Assembly: GCF_022760175.1 (NCBI RefSeq) | Contig: NZ_CP094326.1 | Location: forward strand, 372,001-436,000 | Length of the DNA stretch: 64,000 bases | Reading direction: 5' to 3' | Source of the DNA: Zhouia spongiae | GTDB taxonomy: Bacteria > Bacteroidota > Bacteroidia > Flavobacteriales > Flavobacteriaceae | In this document: positions 7,389 through 17,693 of the stretch, one piece after another | How positions within the stretch are numbered: the first letter of the stretch is position 1 | Layout: every line of letters starts with the position of its first letter | Position numbers and translations under genes: made by a program | Notes under the pieces: model-generated | Database searches by the model: none | Told to the model about the DNA's origin: nothing | The model's input: only the letters and a program-made list of their open reading frames with translations

Positions 7389-9344
7389 TTAATCTACATT
7401 ATCGTGTAAAAACGAATTATTTGACCGTATTTGCGTTTCATCATTACTGTCTGCTCCTATCGACATACGGGAAGGGTCTTCGTGTCTTTTATCTTCTAAT
7501 TCTACTCCCATACGTTTGTAAGCGGGCTCTTTTTCTATCTCGTCAATTTTTGAATTGTTATGATGAAACTTATAATTAAAATCCTTTAGCTTCTTCTTAC
7601 GTTCTTCCACCCTTTTCTTTAAGGTATCTTCAATAGTACTGTTAAAAGGATCTGCTTCTGCAGGGATTTCTTCAGAAACGGATTCTTTAACCTTCTTCTC
7701 TGCCACAACCTTTTTCTCTATAACCAGTTCTTCTTCCTGGGGTTCGGACAGCTGAAGCCCGGACTTAGGCCCGGCATTATTCAGTTGCTCCTCAACTTCC
7801 ATGTAATCGTCAAGACTATATCGTTTTTCCCCTTTTTCTGAATACTCAACTACGGGAACAACTTCTATGTGGTCCTTTACTTCATATTCTTTAACCTCTT
7901 CTGATACTTCTTCTTCCAGATTAAAGGTTATCACGTTATCCCGGCCCCCGTTACTTCCCTCTTCCTCTACCGGCATATCGAATAACAAAGTCGTCTGTTG
8001 CTTTTTATCCTCAGCTTTTAATATCTCAGGGTCGATAACTTCAATATCCTTTATTTTCGCTGTAGTATCAATAATGACAAAATCTTCCTCAACAGCTTTT
8101 ACTTCTTCATAAGATATATTGATATTCTTAATAAGCACTGAAGTCGGTATCAGTTCCATCTCAGGTTCGTCTTCAACCAGGGTATGACGTACTACTTTTT
8201 CAGCTTTAGGAGTTTCCTTCTGCACAGGTTCATTTTTCACGGGAAGCTTCGCCGCTGAGGCCATAGTTGATCTCGTAGAAAGATGCTGCTCCGCTCTTTG
8301 CTCATCCTCCAGTGTGTGAATGATTTTCTTTGCTTCTACATTAACAATTTCATGTTGCTGCTCAGGGTTAAAACCCGTTGCTATAACAGTGACCGAAATC
8401 GAATCTCCCAAGGCATCGTCTTCACCAACCCCCATAATGATATTGGCACTGTTTCCAGCCTCTCCCTGGATGTGGTCATTGATCTCACCTATTTCATCAA
8501 GCGTTATTTCTTCAGTACCGGAAACGATCAACAACAACACATTCTTGGCTCCGGTGATCTTATTATCGTTCAACAATGGAGAGTCGAGAGCTTTCATGAT
8601 GGCATCCTGAGCCCGATTACCACCAACGGCCATTGCAGACCCCATTATAGCAGATCCACTGTTTGCCAATACAGTTTTAGCATCACGTAAATCGATGTTT
8701 TGTGTATAGTGATGGGTAATAACCTCTGCTATACCCCTTGCTGCTGTGGCCAAGACCTCATCTGCTTTCGAGAAACCTGCCTTAAAACCCAGGTTACCGT
8801 ATACTTCCCTAAGCTTGTTATTGTTGATGACGATCAATGAATCTACGTTGCTTCGAAGGTTTTCAACTCCTCTATGTGCCTGCTCATTCCGCATCTTTCC
8901 TTCAAACTGGAAAGGAATGGTTACTATACCCACAGTAAGGATATCCATATCCTTTGCCATTTTGGCAATAATAGGAGCTGCTCCTGTTCCGGTACCTCCC
9001 CCCATTCCTGCTGTAATAAAAACCATTTTTGTATTGGTATCCAGCATTCCTTTTATGTCCTCCAGACTTTCAATAGCTGCCTGTTCTCCTATTTCAGGAT
9101 TAGCACCAGCTCCTAATCCTTCGGTTAATGAAACACCCAGTTGAATCCTGTTCGGAACTGTACTGTTTTCAAGGGCTTGTGAATCGGTATTGCACACTAC
9201 AAAATCAACTCCATTAATTCCTTGCTGAAACATGTAATTAATGGCATTGCTGCCTCCACCGCCAACACCGATCACTTTTATAACGTTGCTCTGATTTTTT
9301 GGCAAATCGAATGATATGTTTCCAAAATCTTTATTGTTGCTCAT
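7389..9344 (-). CDS. ftsZ: Cell division GTPase FtsZ
   Basis: Tubulin-like GTPase that polymerises into the Z-ring at midcell. The N-terminal core carries GVGGGGSNAINYM (about 26-39), the tubulin signature GGGTGTG at 115-121, and the NxxxxD-type DLRDAKTVL segment with the synergy-loop region after it. At 651 residues it is much longer than the roughly 380-residue E. coli protein. The extra 300 or so residues form a very acidic, low-complexity linker (about 340-600) before a basic patch and a C-terminal peptide ending SFLHDNVD, the likely docking site for FtsA. Long FtsZ tails are known in Bacteroidota. It is the last gene of the dcw operon, 21 bases after ftsA, and is followed by a terminator. 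Confidence 0.98.
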   Translation of the reverse strand: MSNNKDFGNISFDLPKNQSNVIKVIGVGGGGSNAINYMFQQGINGVDFVVCNTDSQALENSTVPNRIQLGVSLTEGLGAGANPEIGEQAAIESLEDIKGMLDTNTKMVFITAGMGGGTGTGAAPIIAKMAKDMDILTVGIVTIPFQFEGKMRNEQAHRGVENLRSNVDSLIVINNNKLREVYGNLGFKAGFSKADEVLATAARGIAEVITHHYTQNIDLRDAKTVLANSGSAIMGSAMAVGGNRAQDAIMKALDSPLLNDNKITGAKNVLLLIVSGTEEITLDEIGEINDHIQGEAGNSANIIMGVGEDDALGDSISVTVIATGFNPEQQHEIVNVEAKKIIHTLEDEQRAEQHLSTRSTMASAAKLPVKNEPVQKETPKAEKVVRHTLVEDEPEMELIPTSVLIKNINISYEEVKAVEEDFVIIDTTAKIKDIEVIDPEILKAEDKKQQTTLLFDMPVEEEGSNGGRDNVITFNLEEEVSEEVKEYEVKDHIEVVPVVEYSEKGEKRYSLDDYMEVEEQLNNAGPKSGLQLSEPQEEELVIEKKVVAEKKVKESVSEEIPAEADPFNSTIEDTLKKRVEERKKKLKDFNYKFHHNNSKIDEIEKEPAYKRMGVELEDKRHEDPSRMSIGADSNDETQIRSNNSFLHDNVD

Positions 9345-9365
9345 AATACTTTTTTACTGGTTTGT

Positions 9366-10709
9366 TTACTCTGCGTTGTCTAAAAAATCTTTTAACTTTT
9401 CTGACCACTTCTCTAAAAATGACTTTTTAGGACTAGAAGGTGTCGAAACTTGAGGCTCGTTTGGTTCGGTTTGTTCTTTAGTATCTTCCGGCTCATCTTC
9501 AGAAACTGTTTCCTTTACTTCGGCTGCTACATCCGGCATTCTTTTCTGTTGTTGTTTTAGAGCGTTCATTACCAAACCAACAGCAGTTGCATATACCGGA
9601 CTCGCTACTTCAGCATCAGAGTCGCCAGCTAAATGTTCGTTCGGATACCCTATACGCGTATCCATTCCTGTTATATACTCCACCAGTTGCTTTAAATGCT
9701 TTAACTGGCTTCCTCCTCCGGTTAATACAATACCGGCAATAAGTTTTTTCTTTTGTTCTTCATGCCCATAGCTTTTTATTTCTGCATATATCTGCTCTAC
9801 GATCTCAACAACACGGGCATGAATTATTTTTGATAAATTCTTAAGGGTGATTTCTTTAGGCTCTCTCCCTCTTAACCCGGGTATTGAAACAATCTCATTA
9901 TCCTTATTCTCTCCCGGCCATGCCGAACCGAATTTTATTTTAAGAAGTTCAGCCTGCTTTTCAATGATGGAACACCCTTCTTTTATGTCCTCCGTAATAA
10001 CATTTCCTCCGAAAGGGATAACGGCTGTATGCCTAATGATACCGTCTTTAAAAATAGCCAGGTCTGTTGTACCTCCTCCGATATCTATCAATGCAACTCC
10101 CGCCTCTTTTTCTTCCTGACTGAGTACTGCGTCGGCTGAAGCCATTGGCTCCAGAGTTATCCCTCCTAACTCCAACCCGGAATTCTTCACACACCTGCCA
10201 ATATTCCTGATAGAAGATACCTGTCCTACTACCACGTGAAAGTTTGCTTCCAACCTTCCTCCGTACATCCCTATCGGCTCTTTAATCTCACTTTGGCCAT
10301 CAACCTTATACTCTTGCGGCAACACGTGGATAATCTCTTCACCCGGAAGCATCACCAGCTTGTACACCTGATTGCAAAGCCTATCGAGGTCTTCATCTTT
10401 TATCACCTCTTCTGCATCGGCTCTCGTAATATAATCGCTGTGCTGCAGACTTCTTATATGCTGACCTGCTATCCCTACCACAACTTCTCCGATCTTCACA
10501 CCGGAAGCACTCTCTGCTTCATGGACAGCTTGTTGTATCGACTGAATGGTCTGGGTAATATTATTGACAACTCCTCTGTGTACTCCTAAGCTTTTAGATT
10601 TCCCTATCCCTAATATCTCTACCTTACCATAGTCATTTAGCCTTCCTACCATGGCTACTATCTTAGTGGTCCCTATGTCTAGTCCTACAGCGTATCTAGT
10701 AACTTCCAT
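9366..10709 (-). CDS. ftsA: Cell division protein FtsA
   Basis: Actin-fold membrane tether for FtsZ, 447 residues. Phosphate-binding motifs are visible: VGLDIGTTKIVAMVG (8-22), VALIDIGGGTTDLAIF (about 204-219) and IVLTGGGSQL (about 325-334), with an SHS2-type insertion between the first two. After residue 380 an acidic, Pro/Thr-rich linker leads to a C-terminal amphipathic segment (KKSFLEKWSEKLKDFLDN), the expected membrane-targeting helix. It lies 3 bases after ftsQ and 21 bases before ftsZ, in the usual order. Confidence 0.97.
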   Translation of the reverse strand: MEVTRYAVGLDIGTTKIVAMVGRLNDYGKVEILGIGKSKSLGVHRGVVNNITQTIQSIQQAVHEAESASGVKIGEVVVGIAGQHIRSLQHSDYITRADAEEVIKDEDLDRLCNQVYKLVMLPGEEIIHVLPQEYKVDGQSEIKEPIGMYGGRLEANFHVVVGQVSSIRNIGRCVKNSGLELGGITLEPMASADAVLSQEEKEAGVALIDIGGGTTDLAIFKDGIIRHTAVIPFGGNVITEDIKEGCSIIEKQAELLKIKFGSAWPGENKDNEIVSIPGLRGREPKEITLKNLSKIIHARVVEIVEQIYAEIKSYGHEEQKKKLIAGIVLTGGGSQLKHLKQLVEYITGMDTRIGYPNEHLAGDSDAEVASPVYATAVGLVMNALKQQQKRMPDVAAEVKETVSEDEPEDTKEQTEPNEPQVSTPSSPKKSFLEKWSEKLKDFLDNAE

Positions 10710-10712
10710 ACT

Positions 10713-11429
10713 CTATTTTTTGGTGCACACTACCTGATTGTTAAACTTTAAATTCACTGCCTTATAATCTGACAATGACCTATCTTTTATAGCTTTCTGA
10801 TAAAAGGCTTTAAAATTGAAAAATTTATTATCCAAATTCTCCGTATCGCCCAACATCACTATAAATTCATCTACTCTTAATTTCAATTCAAAATTCTTAT
10901 CGGTTTTATGAATACCGACAATATGCTTTTTTAAAAATTCATCATTCCTGATATAATCAGCCAATCCGTAAATCTCTTTCAGATCATCTTTCTTAACATC
11001 ACCAGTTATAATCGGGACTCTGGCTGAAAACACGCTCGAAAGAGGCATTGGTTTTCCTTCTGAATCTATATAAAAAGGCACAGTAGCATTTACGCGGGCA
11101 ATTGGTTTTCGTTGCTTCACTTTAGCTCCAAGCTCCCCATTTACAGTAAGATAAACATGAGCATTTTGTATCATGTCATTAGAGTTTAGGGCTTGCTCCA
11201 ATATATTCAAATCTAGTTCATCTTTCCTTACCCCCGAAGTATCCTTATTTTTTTGTATTAACAACTTATTAACCATTTCATAAGTGATAAAAAGCTGATT
11301 TGAGTCGGCAAACCGAATCTCAACCCCGGTCATTTTTCGCGCGGCATTGCGGTTGACCGTAAAACTATACAACCCGACAACCCCCAGAATAAGCACAGGC
11401 AATTTTATATGTCGCCATTTAACCCTCAT
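10713..11429 (-). CDS. ftsQ: Cell division protein FtsQ
   Basis: A 238-residue bitopic protein with a short basic N-terminus, one membrane helix (LPVLILGVVGLYSFTV, about 10-25) and a periplasmic domain. The POTRA-like part (VEIRFADSNQLFITYEMVNKLL) and the following beta region (NAHVYLTVNGELGAKVKQRKPIARV) are typical of FtsQ/DivIB. It links early and late division proteins. The start codon overlaps the 3' end of murC by 4 bases, so translation is coupled. Confidence 0.93.
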   Translation of the reverse strand: MRVKWRHIKLPVLILGVVGLYSFTVNRNAARKMTGVEIRFADSNQLFITYEMVNKLLIQKNKDTSGVRKDELDLNILEQALNSNDMIQNAHVYLTVNGELGAKVKQRKPIARVNATVPFYIDSEGKPMPLSSVFSARVPIITGDVKKDDLKEIYGLADYIRNDEFLKKHIVGIHKTDKNFELKLRVDEFIVMLGDTENLDNKFFNFKAFYQKAIKDRSLSDYKAVNLKFNNQVVCTKK

Positions 11430-12772
11430 GTCAGTAATGCCGTTTTTAAAAATTCAACTTCTTTTCCTATATCTCCGGCACCCAGTGTCAGAACAACTTT
11501 TGCCCCGGATGCCTTAACAGTTGCAACAATCTCAGCTTTGGATATTCTCTTTTTGTTCCGATTATTTATCTTACTTAATAACCAATCAGAAGTTACCCCC
11601 TCAACAGGCTTTTCCCTTGCAGGGTAGATATCCAGCAATGCTACCTGATCAAATTTCGAAAGTGCGCTTCCAAAATCATCTGCAAAATCTTTTGTCCTAC
11701 TGAATAAATGAGGCTGAAAAATAACCAACGTCTCTTCTTCCGGATACATTTCCCTCACCGCCTGATACACCGCCTCAATTTCTGTAGGGTGGTGCGCATA
11801 GTCATCAATATAAACAAGCTCCTGCTTCCTGATCTGATAAGAAAACCTTCTTTCAACGCCTTTAAAAGTACTTAGCGCTTCGGCGAGGCGGCTGGTGGGG
11901 TTACCAGATTCTACCGCCATCGCGAAAGCTGCTAATGCGTTCAACAAGTTGTGTTGTCCTGGCTTGTTAAACTTTACATCTAAAAATTCTCCCTCAGGAG
12001 TCACCATATCAAAACAGTAGGTCGCGTTTTGAACTCTTATATTTCGTATGCAATAATCCGAATCGTCTTCTATTCCGTAGGTTATACCGTTTAACGGCAA
12101 ACCATTCTTTACAATGAGCTTTCCGCCTGGTTTCAGTTTTCCTGTGAATTCTTTAAAGGACTTCTCTAATTCGGCAGCATCTCCGTAGATATCTAAATGA
12201 TCTGCATCTATAGAGGTGACACAAGCCACATCAGGAGAAAGATTTAGAAAGGAGCGATCAAACTCATCCGCTTCCACCACACTCACATCGGTTCCTTCAA
12301 TAAGAAAATTACTTTTAAAATTTTCTGACACCCCGCCTAAAAAGGCAGTTATATGCTGTCCTGACTCCTTTAGTATATGGGCAAGAATAGCAGAAGTAGT
12401 CGTTTTACCGTGAGTACCGGCCACAGCATAACAAAACGTATCTCTTGTAATAACTCCCAGTACCTGTGCCCGTTTCTTTATTTCTATTCCTTTACTTTCA
12501 AAAAACCGGTATTCTTTATTTTCTCTTGGCACTGCAGGCGTATACACCACCAATGTTTCTTTTCCTTCTTTGTAAATAGCCGGTATTTCAGATACTCTGT
12601 CCTCAAAATGAACATCTATACCTATTTCCTGTAAACCATCCGTGATCTTACTTGGTGTTTTATCATACCCGGCTACGTTCTTTCCTAAAAACTTAAAATA
12701 ACGTGCCAAACCAGACATACCTATCCCACCAATCCCCAGGAAATAAATGCTATGTACAGTTTTTAAATTCAT
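11426..12772 (-). CDS. murC: UDP-N-acetylmuramate-L-alanine ligase
   Basis: Cytoplasmic Mur ligase (448 residues) that adds L-Ala to UDP-MurNAc. The N-terminal Rossmann domain shows YFLGIGGIGMSGLARY, the central ATPase domain has AGTHGKTTTS (about 118-127), and later come EADEFDRSF and DYAHHPTEI, all MurC hallmarks. It lies 17 bases downstream of murG. The start is a clear ATG. Confidence 0.97.
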   Translation of the reverse strand: MNLKTVHSIYFLGIGGIGMSGLARYFKFLGKNVAGYDKTPSKITDGLQEIGIDVHFEDRVSEIPAIYKEGKETLVVYTPAVPRENKEYRFFESKGIEIKKRAQVLGVITRDTFCYAVAGTHGKTTTSAILAHILKESGQHITAFLGGVSENFKSNFLIEGTDVSVVEADEFDRSFLNLSPDVACVTSIDADHLDIYGDAAELEKSFKEFTGKLKPGGKLIVKNGLPLNGITYGIEDDSDYCIRNIRVQNATYCFDMVTPEGEFLDVKFNKPGQHNLLNALAAFAMAVESGNPTSRLAEALSTFKGVERRFSYQIRKQELVYIDDYAHHPTEIEAVYQAVREMYPEEETLVIFQPHLFSRTKDFADDFGSALSKFDQVALLDIYPAREKPVEGVTSDWLLSKINNRNKKRISKAEIVATVKASGAKVVLTLGAGDIGKEVEFLKTALLT

Positions 12773-12789
12773 TGTCGCTACTGAAATCG

Positions 12790-13881
12790 CTATTCTTTTA
12801 TTAATTTCTCTATTTCGTCTACTATATGCCTTGTTGCATTCGGCAATGCCAGTTTTCCTATATTAGCTCCAAGCTCCTTCATTCTATCGTCCGAGTCGAT
12901 CAAATCTTTAAATTGTTTTTCAAACTGCTCTTCCAGATCCGTCTCTCTTATCAACACAGCCCCGTCTTTATCTGTCACAGCACTTGCGTTCTTGGTTTGA
13001 TGATCTTCTGCTACATTTGGCGAAGGAATGAATACAACGGGCTTCCCTACTATACACAACTCGGAAACTGAACTTGCCCCGGCCCTCGATATAATAATAT
13101 CAGCTGCGCCATAGGCCTTATCCATTTCATTCAAAAAAGCCAGCACTTTTACATCCGCACCCGCGTACTTTTTATACTCTTCGTAATAAAACCTGCCACA
13201 TTGCCAGATGAGCTGAATATTATTTTCTTTAAAGAACCCGATACGGCTCTCTATTAATTGATTTATTCTTCTGGCACCCAGGCTACCCCCGATCACCAGT
13301 AATGTTTTTTTACCCGGAGTCAGCTCAAACAACGCCAACCCTTCGGCTTTTTTATCTACAACACCTAAAAGATCCTGTCGAACCGGATTCCCTGTTTTTA
13401 AAATTTTTTCTTTCGGAAAAAAACGTTCCAGGTTATCGTAAGCTACAAATACCTTTTCGACTTTAGGTGCCAGAAGCTTATTGGTTATACCCGGAAAAGA
13501 ATTCTGTTCCTGAATGACACATTTTATTCCTTTGGAAGCAGCCACCTTTAGAAGAGGTCCGCTTGCATAACCTCCGGTTCCTATAACCAGATCAGGCTTA
13601 AAATCCCTTATTATCCTTCCCGCCTCCATCATACTCCTGATCAGCTTCAACGGAAACATCAGGTTCTTTAGTGTCAGTTTTCGCTGTATACCCGAAATCC
13701 ACAGCCCTTTTATTTCATAACCTGCCTGGGGCACCTTTTCCATCTCCATTCTATCCTTAGCTCCTACAAACAGGAATTCTGCATCCGGATAACGGACCTT
13801 AAGCTCATTAGCAATGGCTATAGCCGGGTAAATATGACCTCCGGTTCCTCCTCCTGACAATATGAACTTATACCTGCTCAC
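12790..13881 (-). CDS. murG: UDP-GlcNAc:lipid I GlcNAc transferase MurG (GTG start)
   Basis: Peripheral membrane GT28 glycosyltransferase, 363 residues, which converts lipid I to lipid II. The N-terminal loop [15 protein letters not shown] (10-24), [11 protein letters not shown] near 103, [10 protein letters not shown] near 198 and [11 protein letters not shown] near 266 are characteristic. The start codon is GTG (GTG AGC AGG), 14 bases inside the end of ftsW, so it is coupled to it. No in-frame ATG lies nearby. Confidence 0.97.
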   Translation of the reverse strand: MSRYKFILSGGGTGGHIYPAIAIANELKVRYPDAEFLFVGAKDRMEMEKVPQAGYEIKGLWISGIQRKLTLKNLMFPLKLIRSMMEAGRIIRDFKPDLVIGTGGYASGPLLKVAASKGIKCVIQEQNSFPGITNKLLAPKVEKVFVAYDNLERFFPKEKILKTGNPVRQDLLGVVDKKAEGLALFELTPGKKTLLVIGGSLGARRINQLIESRIGFFKENNIQLIWQCGRFYYEEYKKYAGADVKVLAFLNEMDKAYGAADIIISRAGASSVSELCIVGKPVVFIPSPNVAEDHQTKNASAVTDKDGAVLIRETDLEEQFEKQFKDLIDSDDRMKELGANIGKLALPNATRHIVDEIEKLIKE

Positions 13882-15079
13882 TTAATACTTCCAATGGGTT
13901 TATTTCTGCTTTTTCCTTCTTCTCTGTTTTTACAGTCTCATCTGCTTCTTCCCTTTTTGCACTTACGCTTAATACGATCCCTATAGCCAGGCACGTCATC
14001 CATATCGATGTACCTCCGCTGCTGATAAGCGGAAGTGTCTGCCCGGTAACCGGAAACAGTTCTACTGCTACTGCCATATTTATAAATGCCTGAAATATAA
14101 TCGGCAGCCCTACCGCCAATACCAATAATTTTCCAAACACATCTTCTGCTTTATGTGCTACCACTACAATCCTGAACAGCAACAATAAATACAAAAACAC
14201 CAAAGTCAACGCTCCTACCAAACCATATTCCTCTACAATAATGGCATAAATAAAATCGGACGTACTCTGCGGCAAAAAGTTTTTCATAACACTTTTACCT
14301 GCCCCTAATCCTACCACCCCACCTGTAGCGATAGCTATCTTGGCCTTTTCTATCTGGTAATCCGATTCAGTATCTTCATTATCGGCAAAACTCTCTACGC
14401 GACTAATCCATGTATCTACACGATTGGGAAATAAACCCGGAAAAGCTTTTGCCGTCAGAACGAATAAAGCCAAACAGACCACACCCACTCCTACTATGCT
14501 CACCAGATATTTGATTGGATATCCTCCTATGAAGCACAACAACATCACCATTCCGAAAATGATAGCCGTGGTAGAAAAATTGGCCGGCAAAATTAAGCTT
14601 AATACAACAAATACCGGCAACCATAAAGGCATTAATGTTTCTTTAAATGAAACTTTTTTATCTTTTATTTTTGTGAGATACCGGGCCACATGCGTCAGCA
14701 ACACCAAAGCCGCCAGTGTAGACGTCTGAAAACTAATCCCTACGAACGGAATCCGGATCCACCTGCTGGCATTGGCTCCTCCTATAGTAGTTCCTTGAGC
14801 CAGGGTAATTAACAGTAACAAAATTACCACCGGCATCGCAATAATAGACAATGCCTTAAAATACCTGTAAGGAATTTTATGCACCCCGTATATTATAAAC
14901 AGCCCTATAAAAAGTAACGCCGCATGTTTTATAAGGTGCCCTACAGTCGTACCGTTACCAACCACATACACCAGGTTGGTACTTGCGCTGTAAATCGGCA
15001 AGAAAGAAAACAACGCCAAAAGGCATACTACTGCCCAAATAGCCTTATCTCCTTTTATATTCCTAAACAAACGCTGCAT
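13868..15079 (-). CDS. ftsW: FtsW/RodA/SpoVE (SEDS) family peptidoglycan polymerase
   Basis: 403 residues with about ten membrane helices. SEDS landmarks are present: [10 protein letters not shown] in the first half, [15 protein letters not shown] near residue 270, and [17 protein letters not shown] near 330. The C-terminal tail is charged and cytoplasmic. It polymerises lipid II at the septum with the FtsI-type transpeptidase encoded upstream. Its 3' end overlaps murG by 14 bases, and it lies 34 bases after murD. Confidence 0.96.
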   Translation of the reverse strand: MQRLFRNIKGDKAIWAVVCLLALFSFLPIYSASTNLVYVVGNGTTVGHLIKHAALLFIGLFIIYGVHKIPYRYFKALSIIAMPVVILLLLITLAQGTTIGGANASRWIRIPFVGISFQTSTLAALVLLTHVARYLTKIKDKKVSFKETLMPLWLPVFVVLSLILPANFSTTAIIFGMVMLLCFIGGYPIKYLVSIVGVGVVCLALFVLTAKAFPGLFPNRVDTWISRVESFADNEDTESDYQIEKAKIAIATGGVVGLGAGKSVMKNFLPQSTSDFIYAIIVEEYGLVGALTLVFLYLLLLFRIVVVAHKAEDVFGKLLVLAVGLPIIFQAFINMAVAVELFPVTGQTLPLISSGGTSIWMTCLAIGIVLSVSAKREEADETVKTEKKEKAEINPLEVLSEQV

Positions 15080-15113
15080 AAATACCTCTTTACTTTATAC
15101 GTTTTAAATTCAA

Positions 15114-16448
15114 TTACAGTTTTCGCACTGCATCTTTAAACTGTCTTCCCCTATCTTCATAACTCTCAAAAAGATCGAAACTGGCACATGCTGGTGAAAG
15201 CAATACAGCATCTCCCTGTTCCGACACACTGTTTGCTATTTTAACCGCCTCATCCATCGATGTTGTCTCAACCATAACATCTACTACACTCCCGAAATAG
15301 TCTTTTATTTTCGAGTTATCAAGACCCAGACATACTATTGCTTTTACCTTTTCCCTGACCAATGGCATCAGCGGCGAATAGTCATTTCCTTTATCCTGAC
15401 CTCCCACAATCCAGACTACTGACGACTTTACACTATCGAGTGCAAAAAAGGTTGAATTCACATTCGTGGCTTTTGAATCGTTGATGTACTGAACCCCCCC
15501 AATTTTCAAAACACTCTCCAGACGATGTTCGACACCCTGAAAGTTTTGCATACTTTCCCGTATGGTTGTTTTTCTTATTTTTAATAATTGTGCTACAGCT
15601 GATGCTGCCATGGTATTTTTTACATTGTGTTTTCCTTCCAGGGCTAAAGTATCTGTTGACATGCTAAACAGGTTATTATCTATTGTTACTATTAATTCAT
15701 TATTCTTAACATAAGCACCATTTTCAAATTCCTTTTCAAGTGAAAAAGGCAACAATCTCGATCTTACCGGGTTGTTTTCAAGCCAGGCAGTTATCACCTC
15801 ATCGTCTGCATCATAGATCAGATAATTTTCTTCAGTTTGATTCATTGCTATTTTAAATTTTGAAGCAACATACTTCTCAAACTGATAGTCATACCTGTCT
15901 AAATGATCGGGGGTAATATTGGTTATTACAGCTATATCCGGTTTAAAATCCTCTATCCCATCAAGTTGAAAACTACTGATTTCCAACACATAGTGCTCCT
16001 GATCATTTTCGGCTACCATCCGGGCAAAACTATCACCTATATTCCCGGCCTTGGCAACATCCAACCCCCCATTACTCAACACATGGTACACGAGCTCTGT
16101 TGTGGTTGTTTTTCCATTACTGCCGGTGATACCGACGATATTCGCTTTTGTATATCTGGAAGCGAATTCTATTTCTGAAATCACCGGAATTCCCTTTTCT
16201 TCTAATCGAATGATCAAAGGAATATGATCCGGGATACCCGGGCTTTTCATCACAAGGTCCGCATTCAGGATTTTACTTTCCGTATGCTGCCCTTCCTCCC
16301 AGTCTATATCAAGATTTTTAAGAACGTTTCTATATTTTTCTTTTATTTCACCTCTATCGGAGACAAAAACCTCATAATTCTCCTTCACTCCTAAAATGGC
16401 AGTTCCAACACCGCTTTCTCCTCCTCCTAAAACCACCAATCGTTTCAT
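15114..16448 (-). CDS. murD: UDP-N-acetylmuramoyl-L-alanine-D-glutamate ligase
   Basis: Mur ligase adding D-Glu, 444 residues. The N-terminus has LVVLGGGESGVGTA and the ATP loop is GITGSNGKTTTTE (about 109-121); later come ITPDHLDRYDY, NDSKATN and LLSPACASFDLFESYEDRG, the MurD C-terminal signature. It starts one base after the mraY stop, so the two are tightly coupled. Confidence 0.97.
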   Translation of the reverse strand: MKRLVVLGGGESGVGTAILGVKENYEVFVSDRGEIKEKYRNVLKNLDIDWEEGQHTESKILNADLVMKSPGIPDHIPLIIRLEEKGIPVISEIEFASRYTKANIVGITGSNGKTTTTELVYHVLSNGGLDVAKAGNIGDSFARMVAENDQEHYVLEISSFQLDGIEDFKPDIAVITNITPDHLDRYDYQFEKYVASKFKIAMNQTEENYLIYDADDEVITAWLENNPVRSRLLPFSLEKEFENGAYVKNNELIVTIDNNLFSMSTDTLALEGKHNVKNTMAASAVAQLLKIRKTTIRESMQNFQGVEHRLESVLKIGGVQYINDSKATNVNSTFFALDSVKSSVVWIVGGQDKGNDYSPLMPLVREKVKAIVCLGLDNSKIKDYFGSVVDVMVETTSMDEAVKIANSVSEQGDAVLLSPACASFDLFESYEDRGRQFKDAVRKL

Positions 16449-16449
16449 G

Positions 16450-17688
16450 CTATCTCACTTTTAATGTTACTATCGTCAGAATAGCCAGGATAATCCCAAC
16501 AATCCAGAACCTGGTCACTATCTTACTTTCATGGTATCCTTTCTTCTGGTAATGGTGATGTAATGGCGACATTAAAAAAATACGTTTTCCTTCGCCATAC
16601 TTCTTTTTAGTATACTTAAAGTACCCTACCTGCAACACCACTGATAAATTCTCAGCCAGAAATATTCCGCATAAAATCGGGATCAGCAATTCTTTTCGAA
16701 CTGCAATAGCTATTACAGCAATGATACCCCCTATAGTCAAGCTACCGGTATCACCCATAAACACTTGTGCCGGGTATGCATTGTACCATAGGAAACCTAC
16801 CAGAGCACCTACAAATGCAGCTATAAAAACCGTTAACTCACCTACCTTTGGGATATACATAATATTCAGATAATCAGAAAAAATGATATTACCCGATACC
16901 CAGGCAAAAATACCCAGCGTAAGGACGATGATTGCAGAAGATCCGGCAGCCAGACCATCTATTCCGTCTGTAAGGTTGGCACCGTTAGAAACTGCGGTTA
17001 CTATCAAAATCACAAGCGGGATAAAGATTATCCATGCATAGCTTTTGTAGTTATCTCCTGCCCAGGCTATCAGTTCAGAATAATCAAACTCATTATTCTT
17101 AAACATCGGAATGGTTGTTTTCGTCGATTTCTCTTCATCTTTAAACAAGTGTTGCTGATCCTGCTCAGCCACCAATTCCGGCCTTGTTTGCTGGACATCC
17201 TTCAGTTTTTCTTTAATGGTTACATCGGGATGAAAATAAAGAGTGACACCGACGATAACACCAAGCCCTACCTGGCCTAATATTTTAAACCGTCCTTTTA
17301 AACCTTCTTTATCTTTTTTAAAGATTTTAATATAGTCGTCTATAAAGCCTATCGTACCCATCCAGACCGTAGTAACAATAAGCAATATGACATATATATT
17401 ATCTAAGGCAGCGAAAAGCAGCACAGGCACCAAGGTGGCCAAGATTATGATCACCCCGCCCATTGTCGGAGTACCGGCTTTTTCTACCTGACCTTCAAGT
17501 CCAAGCTCGCGAACTGTTTCTCCTACCTGTCTTCTTCTCAAATAATTTATAATGCGCTTACCATATATTGTGGATATCAATAATGACAGGATAACCGCCA
17601 AAGAAGCCCTAAAAGTGATAAACTGAAACAAACCTGCTCCGGGAATCTGGTAATTATCTTCTAAAAATTGAAATAGGTAATACAGCAT
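16450..17688 (-). CDS. mraY: Phospho-N-acetylmuramoyl-pentapeptide transferase
   Basis: Polytopic membrane enzyme that transfers phospho-MurNAc-pentapeptide to undecaprenyl phosphate to form lipid I. Motifs: GTPTMGG near residue 72, the catalytic-type [18 protein letters not shown] near 115, [12 protein letters not shown] near 240, [15 protein letters not shown] near 305 and [12 protein letters not shown] near 375. At 412 residues it is about 50 longer than the E. coli enzyme; the excess is a charged cytoplasmic insert at about 160-200 ([18 protein letters not shown]), which Bacteroidota MraY proteins commonly carry. murF is not next to it. Confidence 0.97.
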   Translation of the reverse strand: MLYYLFQFLEDNYQIPGAGLFQFITFRASLAVILSLLISTIYGKRIINYLRRRQVGETVRELGLEGQVEKAGTPTMGGVIIILATLVPVLLFAALDNIYVILLIVTTVWMGTIGFIDDYIKIFKKDKEGLKGRFKILGQVGLGVIVGVTLYFHPDVTIKEKLKDVQQTRPELVAEQDQQHLFKDEEKSTKTTIPMFKNNEFDYSELIAWAGDNYKSYAWIIFIPLVILIVTAVSNGANLTDGIDGLAAGSSAIIVLTLGIFAWVSGNIIFSDYLNIMYIPKVGELTVFIAAFVGALVGFLWYNAYPAQVFMGDTGSLTIGGIIAVIAIAVRKELLIPILCGIFLAENLSVVLQVGYFKYTKKKYGEGKRIFLMSPLHHHYQKKGYHESKIVTRFWIVGIILAILTIVTLKVR

Positions 17689-17693
17689 TTATT

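Noticed and set aside
7867-9144. Long plus-strand frames opposite ftsZ
   Set aside because: They are antisense shadows of a clear FtsZ coding region and have shadow-type composition.
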